Below, one piece after another: positions 35,291-46,883 of a stretch of 64,000 nucleotides of DNA. Position 1 is the first letter of the stretch. Each line of letters opens with the position of its first letter. This DNA comes from Phytophthora hibernalis (lineage: Eukaryota; Oomycota; Peronosporomycetes; Peronosporales; Peronosporaceae): assembly GCA_012656075.1 (NCBI GenBank), contig JAAKBF010000227.1:124001-188000 (forward strand). Reading direction: 5' to 3'. A program made the position numbers and the translations under genes. Under the pieces are notes generated by a model. It saw only the letters and a program-made list of their open reading frames with translations. It did no database searches and was not told where the DNA came from.

Positions 35291-35590
35291 GGGTGTATAA
35301 ACGTTTATTCCATAAAACGCGTAATAACGCGTCATTTGACTGTTTATTTGATCGGACGCGTTTAAACAGAGGTCCATGACCGTTCATTCAAGTGGCACAG
35401 TGTACTCATGCGCTCAAAAATGCACCCATTCAGTCCGTGGAAGTCCCACATCTCACGGTGGGTTTACTGATATACTTTTACGCGTAATTACCACACTGAG
35501 TTCGTAAAAACTGTTAGTACACGCTGTCTAAACTGTACAAACAGTCCAAACTGTTTAAACGTTTTTAATCGTACTGTCACTACCAGCACT
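35291..35590. repeat. AT-rich segment with palindromic GTTTAAAC motifs
   Basis: Contains CGTTTAAACA near 35358 and its inverse TGTTTAAACG near 35553, and several ACGCGT/ACGCGTAA motifs. It has no coding capacity and breaks up the gene fragments on either side. It may be a small non-autonomous element, but I could not define its ends. Confidence 0.4.
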
Positions 35591-35789
35591 GTGGGTTGTG
35601 TTCATCAGCTGGTCAGTCGCACGTACACCTAGCCAGGACCTTGAGTCTCGCGCTGTCTCTCTCATCCTCGAACGCCCCGCTGCCCACGCAACATGGCGCG
35701 TTCCAGCAGCGACGGCATCAGCGATGACGCTATGTAGTACTGCAAGCCACTGAGCCAGCAGAAGAAGCTCTGCGTTGGTGAACGCCGGT

Positions 35790-36000
35790 GTTGCCAAGCA
35801 GAACGCATCGCCTTTGCCAAGCTCTCGAACGAGCAGGCGCTTGCCATCGAGTACCCGACGCAGGAGGAGTGTGACGCCAGCCAGCGCCTCAACAGCTACG
35901 TCAAGATGGTCCGCAGCCAGAGTGCGGCCGGCGGCGCTTCGGGCCGCGGACACCACACCAAGTACAACATTCTGTCCTCCCGTACACGTACAGCACAGTG
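35790..36000 (+). other. Unassigned coding-like fragment
   Basis: One plus-strand frame reads RIAFAKLSNEQALAIEYPTQ then EECDASQRLNSYVKMVRSQS, which has the composition of a real, conserved protein. I do not recognise the family. It overlaps the end of the opposite-strand Snu114 remnant and has no start or stop of its own. Confidence 0.35.
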
Positions 36001-37562
36001 GTCGAAGAGCTCCACACTGCACCCAAGCCGCAGTCGTCGCAGCCGACCTCCTCGTTGACCTCCTCGTCTTGCAGCAGATTCTCATCAGCGTTTGCGGTCG
36101 TGGCACTCTTCGTGATTGAAGAGTCCACGCCTTCGAGCAAACCCAGTTACCTTGGCAGGAATACGGTTCGCCTGGACCTTGTAGCGTCCCTGTGCGATAC
36201 AAACGCTTTCAATTGTCCGCGTACACATGTCTTCATCGTCTCCAGCACTAGAGCTTCTCCAAGCAACCTTCACATCCTTGTTCTCCCGAACTTTACCGGA
36301 ATGCACACGACCAAACGCACTGAACGTGGTACCATCGGGCGACGAGTACAGTTCACTATGTTGACCATCAATGGCGCCTGACTCGCAGCGACGGCGACAG
36401 CTCCTTCGGGTCACCGTTCAGCACCTTCGAGTACATTTTATACAGCGGCTCCAGGACGAACTGGATGAACGACCGCAGCGCACCAGGATACGACTATAAA
36501 CACAACATCAATAGCATCAATGACGTCAGTCAGTCGCAGCGTACATCAAACCAGTTCTCAAACCTACCGATTTCTTCGTAAATGTCTGCGTTTGAAGATT
36601 GCAATACTTGTCGCCCAGATCCGCCAGTGTGGACGAAGGCACACCAGCGTCTTGGCGTAAATCTGCGCGAACGACTCGGGCGTAAAGCTCCATCCGTACT
36701 GTCCCGACGCATAGCACACGTTGCCCAGCTCCGATGTCAAGCGCTGCTTCTCCCGATCCGCCGGCGTGTTGGCGTCAATGATGGCATTCACCTCCTCCAT
36801 CGTGTGCAGCAGCTTTAAGAACGCGTCAGCGTGGGGACAGTTTGAGCTTAATATTGAGTCGATTCACCTCGTTCGCCCTTAACGCAGCCTTCACCACCTT
36901 CTCCGACTACAAAAGCACAATAACAACAAAAACATTAAAAACCCTCCCCAACTCACCAGAAAACAACCTGCAGCCCTACATTCATCTTGACGCCTTCAAT
37001 GGCGTCCACGACGAGCACTGCTCCGTCCGCCACCTGTAAGTTATAGTGTAACACCTCCGTCGTCTCGTCCGAGAAGCTGACGCGACATGGACAGTCCAGC
37101 ACATAAGGCAGGTAACTGACAGGCAGCACCAGGGACACGGCGTGTTTTTAATTCTGAGTTTCCGCTCCTACTCATCCTTCCTCGTGTCCGTTAACCTCGT
37201 TTCAAGAGTCGGTTCCCACGTGTCCGCATGAGTCTGCTGCACCAAAAGGTCCACAAGAGGGTCTTGCCGTGGTGCAGGTCCCTGAGGACCTCCATGTGGC
37301 GGACGAGCTGCGGGTGGTCCGTGAGGCTGGTCAGGAACTGCTTGGGGGACTTTTGCTGGAGGACGGAGAAGGACTTCGTCCTGACGGGTTCGATGGTGGA
37401 CTGGGCGTCGTCCTCCACCACGAGAGCATCGGCGTATCCGTAGGCCTCGTGGACCTCTGCATAGTACTGTTTGTCCTCGTGGAGGACGATGGCTGTGTCC
37501 TCGTCCGACATCTGAGCGTCCTGCAACGCCAGAGCGTCCACTTGGCGGTCAGCATCGTCCAC
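35880..37562 (-). pseudogene. Broken N-terminal half of Snu114/EFTUD2
   Basis: On the minus strand in order: VLHEDKQYYAEVHEAYG and PVRTKSFSVLQQ (37480-37370); LRDLHHGKTLL (about 37270, a P-loop region); KDE, an in-frame TAG, then ERKLRIKNT; CRVSFSDETTEVL and VADGAVLVVDAIEG (37070-36990, the G3 region, with DTPGH decayed to DCPCR); ELGNVCYASGQYGWSF (about 36710); then domain 2 as GTTFSAFGRVHSGKVREN (about 36330) and LEGVDSSITKSATT (about 36130). This protein is the EF-2-like GTPase of the U5 snRNP. Several stops, shifts and the altered G3 box show it is non-functional. Confidence 0.78.
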
Positions 37563-37616
37563 CTGGTCGTCTTCCTCTCCGAGTCCGATGAGGCCTCGGA
37601 CAATTGCAATTGTAAT

Positions 37617-37657
37617 GGTTCAGATCTCAATTGCAAATTGCAACTGAGATCTGAACC
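37617..37657. repeat. 41-bp near-perfect palindrome
   Basis: Arms GGTTCAGATCTCAATTGCAA and TTGCAACTGAGATCTGAACC pair with one mismatch around a single base. It lies at the edge of the broken Snu114 copy, between it and the SPT2-domain gene. Confidence 0.8.
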
Positions 37658-37892
37658 TGGATTGGCTGAAATGGAGGAGTGGTGATTGGGGAGACAGTTT
37701 TGTGCTAGAAACGGTCCATGTTGCTTGCAGTCTAGGTTGTGTATTTTGGTCGAAGTGTGTCCTTCGTGTCTACTGCGTTGCCATGTTGAGCCAGACGACT
37801 GTCGCTTGCCATATCGTGCAGTTTTATTTTTCGTGGCGTCGTGAACTGGTCGTGTCATGAAACGTGAAGGACTTTCCTTCATATGCACTTGC

Positions 37893-39608
37893 TCACGTTT
37901 TCTTCTTCTTCAGCAACTTCTTGTTGCGCATGTCCTCCCGGTAGTCTTCGTACTCGCCGTACAGAGCACTACAGCATAGCAAAAGATTAGTCAGTGTAGC
38001 AGAGCGACAGCGTGCTGTTTAACATGATCGTACCTGCGCTTTTCTTCCTTCTGGATCTCTTCGAACGTGGCCTCCATGTTGAGCGAGTCGTCAGAGTCAA
38101 GCGAGTATCGCCGTTTTCGGTTCTTGCGGAACATCGCTGCGATGTGGCCCGGGCGGTACTCACCGTCATCACTAACCACAAAGCTGTCGTCCGAATCTTC
38201 GTCCTCGAACGGGTCATTGCGACGAATACGCGACTCCTTCGGAAAGCGCTCACGCCGCTGTGACGACGCGGATGTGGAGTGTTTATGCCGCAAGTCGTCC
38301 AGCGCCTGCTGAATCAAACGGTGATGACCTTTCTTGGGCACCAGCGACGGCAAATCTGACTTTTCGATAGTGCTGAGCAGCTTCACTGAGTCGAACCTGT
38401 TCTCGAAGAAGGCCGGAGCGTACTCGCTCATATCCACGCTCAAACCCTTCAGCCACGAGAGCACCTCACGCTGACTCTCTGAGTAGTTCACTTCCTTTCG
38501 TCGCGCCGCTGCACTGGTTTTCTTCTTGGCGCCACCGGACGACTTGCTACCGGAGGTTGAGGACGATCCTACGCCGCACACGCGAGGATACATTTTATCC
38601 AGTAGTGCCTTGCGTGCACCCACGGTAGGCGGAAGATCTCTCGGTGCTGATCCTCCCTCGACGACGACGCGCTAGACGGCCGCGATCCAGGTCGTGGCCT
38701 TCCGTTTGCCTGTGTGTTATTGATACTTCGCGCGCGTTCGGGCTCGCGGCGACCGCCATCACTACCTCCCTGTCCAGACAGCGCTTTATATTTAAGCTGA
38801 CGCTGTCGGTGTCTCTCCTCCGCGGACCTGTCACGACGATTTTCCCATTAGACCTGCTGCTTTCACTTGTGGGATCATCAACCACTTACATGCCGGCAAG
38901 TGGCGTCGGGGGTCGACGCGCCTGAGTCTGCACTCTGGACGTCGGCAAAACTCTACGCGCCACGGGCGGGGCCGACGCCGCTCTGTGGTTCGCACTGGAG
39001 AGCGGGCGACGCAACGCCAGCTGCGCTCTTCCAATAGAGCTCCTGGACGGGGCTGTAGACACCGTCGTGCCCCTTCTCCCCTTCGCAATGGGTCCACTGA
39101 GCACCTGCACCGTCCTGGAGTCCTTCTTGGCTCTTTCACTCGCGTAGCCTTCTTGCAGCCGCTTCCTGGCACTCTCGAACCTCTTCTGCTCGCCTCCATC
39201 TACAAAGGTAGAACAATCACCCCATCAGTCTACTGTTCTACCTCCTTCTACCCGTTCTACGCCTCCTTCTACCTCGTTCCGGAGGCGACGAACTGGGCAC
39301 TCGCTGTCTCTCCATTGGTCGAGCGGCTCCTTTGGTGCTGGCGACGCCCACCTCGTTCTTCCACTTCTTCGTGAGACTCGTACTGTATCCCCTCACCACG
39401 TCGTCGTCGTGTTTCTTGAGTTTGTTGACGGCCGCCCCGATCTTGGTCTTCTGCAGCAGCTCCTTGTCCACTTTGAGCGTCGTGAGCCTCCCCAGCAGCC
39501 GCTGCATGTCGGGCACCACGCTCTTGTCCGACGTCCAGTTGTCGCGCTGCGTCACCTGCGCGATCTGCCGCGCCATGGCGGCCACGTCGCGCTCCCCGTC
39601 ACGGCCAT
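37893..39608 (-). CDS. Chromatin/elongation protein with TFIIS N-terminal and SPT2 domains
   Basis: First exon (39608 to about 39280) carries a TFIIS N-terminal (TND) helical bundle: VVPDMQRLLGRLTTLKVDKE and AAVNKLKKHDDDVVRG. After an intron ending near 39200 come basic residues and the phrase TVQVLSGPIAKGRRG. Further on is a SAM-like helical segment, VLSWLKGLSVDMSEYAPAFF (about 38450), then the SPT2 domain: DSFVVSDDGEYRPGHIAAMF, NMEATFEEIQKEEKR, and after a last intron (about 38032-37961) the end EYEDYREDMRNKK. TND domains bind elongation factors and SPT2 binds histone H3/H4, so a transcription-coupled chromatin role is likely. One-base breaks lie near 39595 (GGGG) and about 38640. It is divergent from TsaD, 227 bp away. 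Confidence 0.7.
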
Positions 39609-39835
39609 AGACAACGACTTGTGTCCGGCGTCTTGCTACGACGACGCCCCTTGAGACTTCTGACTACCAAGGATAGATCACTTGGCGTTTGTATCGGATT
39701 CAGATTAATTTGGACTTTGTATCGGTCCAGACACTTGGCTTCTGTATCGTCTCCCTAACCCTCTTCGATTCGTGTGGGACACGTATGATGGTGTCAGTAC
39801 TAAAGGTACGTAATCGACACATCATTTGATGGACG

Positions 39836-41558
39836 ATGCTGCGGCGCTACTCGCTGCGCTTGCTGCGACCTGTACAGACGCGACGTGCTTCGTATGTGCT
39901 GGGCATTGAAACGAGGTGCGGAGGATGCAAATGTGACTGAAGTGGTGCACTTAAAGAGCTGGTGTTTGCTGTGTGGGTTGCTGCAGTTGCGACGACACAG
40001 CAGCAGCGGTGCTGGACGCGGACGGACGTGTGCTGAGCAGCGTCATCTCGTCGCAGTGGGAGCTCAACGCGCAGTGGAAAGGTTTGCGTGCTTGTTGCAG
40101 GGCATTTTGCAATACTTTTGCAATTGCTGACGCTCTGATGGTTGGTGCAGGCATTGTGCCGGCGCTGGCGGCTCGAGCGCACGCGGACAACCTGCCGCAT
40201 GTGATCAAGGCCGCTTTGGAGCAGAGGTGTGTTGGGTACAGTGAAGGTTGTGGTGATTTTTTGGATTGATCGTGTTGTTGTTGTTGGTAGTGGAGTGGAG
40301 AGTGTGAAGCAGTTGTCGGCGGTGGCAGTGACGTCGGGTCCCGGGCTGGCGCCGTGTTTAGATGTGGGGCTGCGGGCGGCTCGGCAGATTTGTCTGGACA
40401 ATTCAGACATAGCGTTTTTGCAGATCAACCATCTTGAGGTGCGGCGAGTTGTAAATGTGTGTGAAGTGTTCGTGCTCATAAAATTTCGCTGTTGTGGCAG
40501 GCTCACGTTCTCGTATCGCGACTTCCACAAGTACGTAGCTGGGTCATGACAACAGGATCATGAAGTGGTTAATTATGGTTGATTGCTGGAATTGCTAGCT
40601 GGGTACACCGCGACCGGAGTTTCCGTTTGTTGTCCTGCTCGTGTCTGGGGGTCACTGCTGCCTTGTGCTGGCAAAGGGCCTGGGAGACTATGAGCTGCTG
40701 GGCAACACACTCGACGACTCTATTGGTGAAGCATACGACAAGGTGGCTAGAATGCTGGATATCACTTCCTCAGGTGGCAAGGGTGTACATGGCGGCAAAT
40801 TGATCGAGGACATGGCTGCGCGCGGCAATGACCGTGCTTTTCCGTTTACCGAGCCCATGAAGCATCGAAAGGTTAACATGATGCGATGGAGTACAAGTGA
40901 ATGACTCATGGAACTTACGGACATATTTTCACAGGACTGCGACTTCTCTTACTCAGGAATCAAAACAGCTATGCTGCGCGAGGTCAAAAAGGTTGAGACC
41001 TGCTCATCTGACTTTTCAAGGTTACCAGTGACTGATCGCTATGCAACGATTGTTGACAGCTTGAGACTTAGACGATAAGACCAAGGAGGATCTATGCGCT
41101 TCATTTCAGGTGTGTACTCAAGATACCCCATTTCTAGATATGTACTCCACTGATATTGCTGTGTTCTGGTTGTTGTATTCACCAGCGAAAAGCAGTTGAT
41201 CAGCTGATCACTCGAACGCGACGAGCTTGCCAATGGAGCAAAGAGCGAATGGGAGACAACATCTCCAGTCTTGTACGTCCGAACGGATACTTAGGCATAA
41301 ACATCGACCTCACTCTTGTTGTGTGCATAGGTTGTGTGCGGTGGTGTTGCGTCGAACCAGTACCTTCGCAGCCGCATGCAGTCAGCCGTAGATGAAGAGG
41401 GACTGGTGCCAGTATTTCCGCCAGCTAAATACTGCACCGACAACGGCGTCATGATTGCTTGGGCAGGACTCGAACGATACGCAAAGGGTATGCGTAGTGA
41501 CCCCGAACCTGCACGCTATCAACCACGATGGCCGCTGGAAACACTGCAGCCGCTTTAG
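39836..41558 (+). CDS. Organellar tRNA N6-threonylcarbamoyladenosine synthase component (TsaD/Qri7/OSGEPL1)
   Basis: Transfers the threonylcarbamoyl group to A37 of ANN-decoding tRNAs. The Arg-rich start (MLRRYSLRLLRPVQTRRAS) suggests mitochondrial import. Family blocks in order: LGIETSCDD (split by the first intron), VTSGPGLAPCLDVGLR (about 40330), the metal site NHLEAH (split by an intron at 40439-40499), LLVSGGHC (about 40640), GDYELLGNTLDDSIGEAYDK (about 40685), FSYSGIKTAML (about 40945), VVCGGVASNQYLR (about 41327). Exons: 39836-39915, 39987-40081, 40151-40226, 40291-40438, 40500-40530, 40600-40871, 40936 onward, about 41080-41114, 41187-41273, 41330-41558. The 40995-41085 stretch is hard to splice by eye. 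No homopolymer breaks needed. Confidence 0.9.
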
Positions 41559-41874
41559 TCAGCCGGAAGCAAAAGGGCTGCATAGCATTAAATAGAGACA
41601 GCTTTCCGGAAGAACTTGGTTTTTGCTTGGAGAACACTAACGCCACAGCATTATCAGGGCACCAAATTCTTACACTCAAAGCAAGACTTCAACGCCTTCT
41701 GTTGGGGACAGAAGACATGAGCTTCGGAGTATGCAGCTGAATATTATTCCCGGTGTCTGACGCCCATTTCAAGTCCCTGTGCCAAGAACTTGATGAGCTG
41801 CTTGAAGTGAATCCAAGGCCCCCATCGCTTGTGACCAGTATTCAATCTTGCAAAGCCTGAGGTCCGCGAGCATC

Positions 41875-43207
41875 TCAATCATTTTTGAGTAGCCGATGTA
41901 GCTTCGCTTGTGTTGCCGAAAGCGACTCCAGCTCCTTCCAAATACGTTCCATACCAGGAGGAGCAGTAGCAGGACGCACAATTGACTGTGTCGACGATTG
42001 ACTATCAGTTTTATCAGCGACATGTGGCAGAGTATCACCCTCAACCAGATTGACAAACTCCAAGAATTTGTGGTAGTCGACATATCCATCCTTTCCAGCG
42101 TTAAATTTGACTGCTAGCAGTTGTGCATCACTATCGCCGAGGGTAACACCGAGGTAGTCTATGACCAGCTGAAATTTTTGAGCGACAACACTCCCCGACA
42201 GGCGCGATCAAACTGTTGAAATAGCTGCATCACCTCGCGTTCTGTTCGTGCCGTCGTGGTTGCACTCTTTCGCTCATGCCACCTTTTCAGGAATGCTTCA
42301 CAATCGAAAATCCCCAGAGCACCTCGGCATAATTCACTTCGCCACTATCGTCAGCATCGAAGTGCTTGAAAAATGCTTCGCTCTGTTCCTGAGTAAATTC
42401 GGCTGCGTCTCCGCTGCCAATCTGACGTAGCATGTGCTGGAACTCAACATAGCTCAGCGATCCACTTCGGTCCAGGTCATATCGCCGGAATATGTCGATA
42501 CTGTTTTCAGATTGCAAAAGCACACGACGAACTTTGCCCATAGCGCTCTCGAAAGCACATTTCGTTGCGACTTGTTCAGCTTCCTTTAAATTATGTCGAC
42601 GTCCGTGGAGATCGTACACAGCTCTTTCAACTCGTGAATCACCGTTGAGTAGTTCCCTTTCCTTCTTTGAAAGTGGTCCAGAGCCAAAGTTTACTGCACG
42701 ACGTGAAGGCATTTCAGTATTGCCCAGAACAACTTTAGTCAGACGTTTCACACGCTCTTGGTCACGATGCGCAGCGATAGATTCTTGCTTTGCTCGAGAT
42801 TTCATAGTCTGCAACTCATCGCGGTATTCTAGTGTGTCTGCGATCAGCTGTCGAACAGCTTTTGCATCACGTCGCTGTCGCTCATTCACGCGCAACTTCC
42901 GTGCAGACTCTTTCAGTAGTTGCGTGTGCCGAATTTGCGCTAATCGTTCCACCTTCTCGCGCTGCTGCTTGGTGTCTTGGACGTCACGTCGTGACGCGCG
43001 GAGTTCCTGATGAAAGCGTCGTCGATCTTCAGACCATTCACTTGATGGTTCGTCGTCTACTTCGGCCGCATCCAGGGAGTCCTGACGCGGATTCAGCCGT
43101 ACAATTGTTGGTTTGAGTTCGGCCTTCTCCTTTCGTTCAACTGCAACACTGCCTACGCTGCGACTGCTACCAATTCTAATTGACGACCCCCGTTTTGATA
43201 ACTTCAT
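41875..43207 (-). CDS. EF-hand calcium-binding protein with coiled-coil N-terminus
   Basis: The N-terminal 180 residues are charged and helical (many Arg/Glu/Gln). From about 42520 come calcium loops: DLDRSGSLSYVEF (about 42470) and DADDSGEVNYAEV (about 42350), both with canonical acidic positions. A second pair follows: FDRACRGVLSLKNF (about 42195, degenerate) and FNAGKDGYVDYHKF (about 42090). A calmodulin-like sensor role is likely. Two one-base drops lie near 42293 (TT) and 42167 (TTT). The ATG at 43207-43205 shares one base with the stop of the upstream acidic frame, so the two could be one gene. Confidence 0.75.
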
Positions 43208-43938
43208 CACTGTTCGATCCGAAGCACCGGCAGGAAAATAAGCTTCGCTGGCCGAACAGCAGCTTCATTTCGTCGCTTTCCAAGCGCTTCAACGTTAGAT
43301 TCCTCTTCACTCAGCTGGGCCTCACCAACTTCACAGTATTCATACGGCGGCGGCAAATCGTCGTCATCTGTGTCTCCCTCACTGTCATCATCATAGAGGC
43401 CCTCGTTCTCTCCGTCATCTGCAGCACTGCCTCCGTCCGAAAGTGGGCCACCGCAGTCGCCTGATTCATCGCACATGTCCTCAAAGTCATCGTCCTCCAT
43501 TTCCTCGGCGCCTGTCTCGCCGCACAGAAGCACAAGCCACTCATCTGCATGTGTGTCACGCGCCACGAGCATCCAGGCCAGCAGCCACCTCGCCAGCTCC
43601 TCTTTGGGAGGCGGCTGCACGAGTCCTTCGCCAGCCAGCCACTTCTTCATGCTCGAGTCCAAAGCTGCGTCTCCTCCGCCCGGAGCTCGCCGCTTCTCCG
43701 TCTCCGAACCCACGAACACGAACTCGAACGCGCGCAGCATCTGCCGCTGGTTGACGAGGCGCATGAGATGCGTCGTCCCTCTCTCGGTAGGCAGCTCCAG
43801 GTCGAACCGCAGAGCGAAGCCAGGCGTCCGCTGCTCTGCCACTGCAACGCGCGCACTCACCACCCGCTGCTGCGTCGGGTCTCTGCGCCACGGCGCCACC
43901 GCCACTCGGAGCGCCTCGCACTCCCAGTAGAAGGCCAT
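43207..43938 (-). CDS. Acidic protein of unknown function, possibly the N-terminus of the EF-hand gene
   Basis: A 243-residue intact frame from the ATG at 43938. The first 120 residues appear folded (LRFDLELPTERGTTHLMRLV, FEFVFVGSETEKRR). The second half is strongly acidic (SDGGSAADDGENEG, DDDSEGDTDDDDLPPPYEY). It contains ELARWLLAWMLVA, an amphipathic stretch. I do not recognise the family. Its TGA (43209-43207) overlaps the ATG of the EF-hand frame by one base. Given the many one-base drops in this window, a single longer gene is a real possibility. Confidence 0.6.
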   Translation of the reverse strand: MAFYWECEALRVAVAPWRRDPTQQRVVSARVAVAEQRTPGFALRFDLELPTERGTTHLMRLVNQRQMLRAFEFVFVGSETEKRRAPGGGDAALDSSMKKWLAGEGLVQPPPKEELARWLLAWMLVARDTHADEWLVLLCGETGAEEMEDDDFEDMCDESGDCGGPLSDGGSAADDGENEGLYDDDSEGDTDDDDLPPPYEYCEVGEAQLSEEESNVEALGKRRNEAAVRPAKLIFLPVLRIEQ

Positions 43939-44453
43939 GGGGACAAGTACAGCACGTCAATGCAGGTCCGAACATGGCTACATCTACAGGCTATTCTCAG
44001 AACGCTGCGTCACGCCCCGAAAAGGTGCGACGTCACACTTCCTCGACGCTGAAACTGCTTTCCAAACGGCGTGATCACGAACCTTCTCTACCAGTTCTAC
44101 ACCCGGTTTTAACGACATGAGTCCATGATTATCAGGTGCCGCTAGATGGTACAGTCAACAGTCTCTTTAGAGAGATTTCTGATTTGTATACAAACTAAAA
44201 TCCAATTAATATATAGAGGTTTTCATTGAGCAATTTTAGGCTTGAATTGAAAGATGGGTTTAAATTGCTTGGTATCAATATCAGCCGGTTACTCTTTCTG
44301 AAGTCACCGCTATTTCGGTTAAATTACTGTAAACCAGGATGCCATTTTGCTGAAGACAGTTTGGGAAACTGGTCCTAAGACGGCGGCAGGCTGCGACGAT
44401 TGGCGTGCAGCGTCACAATTGATCACGAGCGGATCGGTGCAAGTCAGAGCGAA
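43939..44453. other. Divergent promoter region, no gene seen
   Basis: AT-rich in the middle (44150-44340), with no domain-like frames. It lies between the acidic/EF-hand pair (minus) and the sterol acyltransferase (plus), so it probably holds both promoters. Confidence 0.5.
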
Positions 44454-46883
44454 ATGCGAATGCTGCTGAGGCTGCTGTGGGCGCTAATGGCCGCAGTGGT
44501 GGCCGCCAAGGACGGCGTGATGCGCACGCGGCCGGTGTTGCTCATGCCTGGCTTCGCGTCTTCGCAGCTGCAGTCCTGGAGCCACCACCGCTGCGAGACG
44601 GGCTTCCGCAAGAATTTGTACCGAGACATCAACTTTGGTGACCGACTGTGGGTCGACGTGGCGCGCGTCTTGGCGCAAAGCGACTGCTGGATCCGCTGCA
44701 TGAAACTTGACATCACTACGCAGGACGAGCTCGAGTGCAAACTGCGGTACATCCTGTGGCCTGAGAAGAGTGGGTACGTGGAGATTTGACTAATGAATTG
44801 GCTGTTCGTGGCTGGGACAGTGCGACGCAAGGTCTTGAAGCCGTGTCTGAACTGGACCCGGGGATTGTGACGGGGCCGCTGTCTACAGTGTGGCGCAACA
44901 TCATCCACGACTTGGTGGACCACTTTGAATTGGACCCGGAGCAGTTGGTTGTTGCGACATATGACTGGAGACTGCCGCCCAGCAAGCTGCAGGACCGCGA
45001 CAAATACTTTTACTCGCTCAAGAAGAAGAGTGAGCAGTTTGTGGGGTGTGAGATTGTAGTTTTGTTGCTGACTGGGTTTTTTTTTTGAAGTTGAGTACAC
45101 GGTGGATCTTGATGGTAATCGCGGCGGACTTGTTGTGATCGCTCACTCGATGGGCAACGGCGTCTTCCGGTACTTCCTCGAATGGCTGAAGGAGGAAGTG
45201 GGGCGGAACAACTGGCAGGCGTGGATTGATCAACATATTTCGGCTTACTTTGCTGTTGGCTCGCCGCTGCTTGGAAGTGCCGAAACCCTGGAGCTCATCT
45301 CGTCAGGTATTACGGAAGGGCTTCCCATCACGCAGAGTGAAATGCGCAAGCTCGTCGTGTCATTTGGTAAGGTCTATTTTATCAGTGCTCATCGATCTCG
45401 ATTTATCAGACAACTGACGTTTTCTATTATGTCGGTGTAGGTTCCATCATGAGCTTCTTGCCAATTCCCTCAGGTTTGAACTCGGCCAAGGACGGCGAAG
45501 TGCTCATTACGGTGCGTTCCCAGCAGGGCATTAACCCACGAGATGATCAGGTGAAGGTGCAGAACTACACTAGCGCCGACATTGCCTCTGGCAAGCTTTT
45601 CCGTGATATGTCTGCGCACGACCCAATGTTTGCCAAATTAGAGGCAATGCGTCAGAAGTTTTACGTGAAAGACTCCGTCTTGGATTTCTTCAAGCCTTGG
45701 GAGCGACCTCCTATTGCTTCGGTCTACAGCGTCTACGGCGTGAACGTTCCGGTACGCAACCGTTGTGTGCGTAATATTTCTCGCCAGGATAAATGTTGTA
45801 ACTTTGTTTGCTCGCTTATGCAGACGAAAAACTTTTATGAGTACGAAAACGCAGACCAACCTGGGCATTGGTTCCAACTGCAGTACAACGAAGAAGAAGG
45901 CCAAGAGTCAACCTGCAGCAAAACTGGTGACGGCACAGTGTCCTACCATTCACTCTCCTGGGCACACACATGGCTGGGCTCTAAGGGGTCGTCAGTGCGT
46001 GTTACCCAAACTCCGCAGTCTGTGTATTTTTCTGCTGAGAACATCACGCGGGTGCGAGCTTCACGACATGCAAGTGGTCATCACGCAGAGTACTCTCTGT
46101 TGAATGGCAATCTACCCATTTGCGAAGCGGACGTCGAATCGTCCTCGTTCAGTGGAGGTGGTAACGCGGGCTTCTTCGCAGGGCTTTTTGGACCGCTGAA
46201 CCGTGACCGGATCACATTTTCGAGAGCTCTAAAGAGGTCGATGGGGCCGCACGCTCGGTACGGGCATTTTCAAGAAAAATATCTTGGTGGTTGAGGATTT
46301 GACTGGACTAATTTTGTTTTGCTTTATTTTATTTGTCAACTGTAGACTGGTGTGTGGGAAATCGATGGAGTAGGCCATCGAGATATTCTTTCTAATCCAG
46401 CATTTCTTCGCGAGCTGCGTGCCGAGCTACGCCACATCTTCAACGGCAAAACCAACTCGGATAAGGTGGGTACTTAGAGCTGTTTTAGACGAACTGTAAA
46501 ACTGACTAACCACTTGTCTGTGCTGAACGATGGTGTAGTCATCTCGTCCGCCAGTCATCGACGGCGACTGCTACTGGAACTACCGCTACGCTTACTGCGA
46601 GTTCCCGGAGTTCTGTGAATACCGCTACGTCTTCGGAGATGTGACTTTCGACCAGTCCTGCCGCATCAGGCCAGTGAATGGAAACTTTGCTGTGCCTACT
46701 GCGCCATTCTTGGGTGTTTCTGCGTCAAGCCCCAAGCAGGAACCGCTGGAGTTCTCATTTATCGGGCCGTACTGCTCTGCGCCATGCATGCCAATCTCGT
46801 CGTCATCACCCGACATCACCATGTCTTCATCATCGAATTTCAACAGCCTCGGCTCTCTTCAACAAGAGCCGTTGCAAACATGA
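44454..46883 (+). CDS. Phospholipid:sterol acyltransferase-like enzyme (LCAT family)
   Basis: Signal peptide (RMLLRLLWALMAAVVA) followed by the LCAT-family start RPVLLMPGFASSQLQSW. The nucleophile elbow is VIAHSMGNGVFRYFLEWL (about 45135), then HISAYFAVGSPLLGS, the form found in plant PSAT1, which transfers a fatty acid from phospholipid to sterol. The acidic residue is probably in TGDGTVSYHSL (about 45930); the His is probably in VGHRDILSNPAFL (about 46373). A Cys/Tyr-rich tail (GDCYWNYRYAYCEFPEFC) follows. Exons: 44454-45029, 45091-45366, 45440-45751, 45824 to about 46290, 46347-46465, 46540-46883. Intron 45752-45823 is 72 nt and in frame, so it reads open. A one-base drop lies near 44787 (TTT), another somewhere near 46200-46280. 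Confidence 0.85.

Noticed and set aside
39847..40530. 227-codon minus-strand frame
   Set aside because: Antisense to TsaD exons and introns; composition of a shadow frame.
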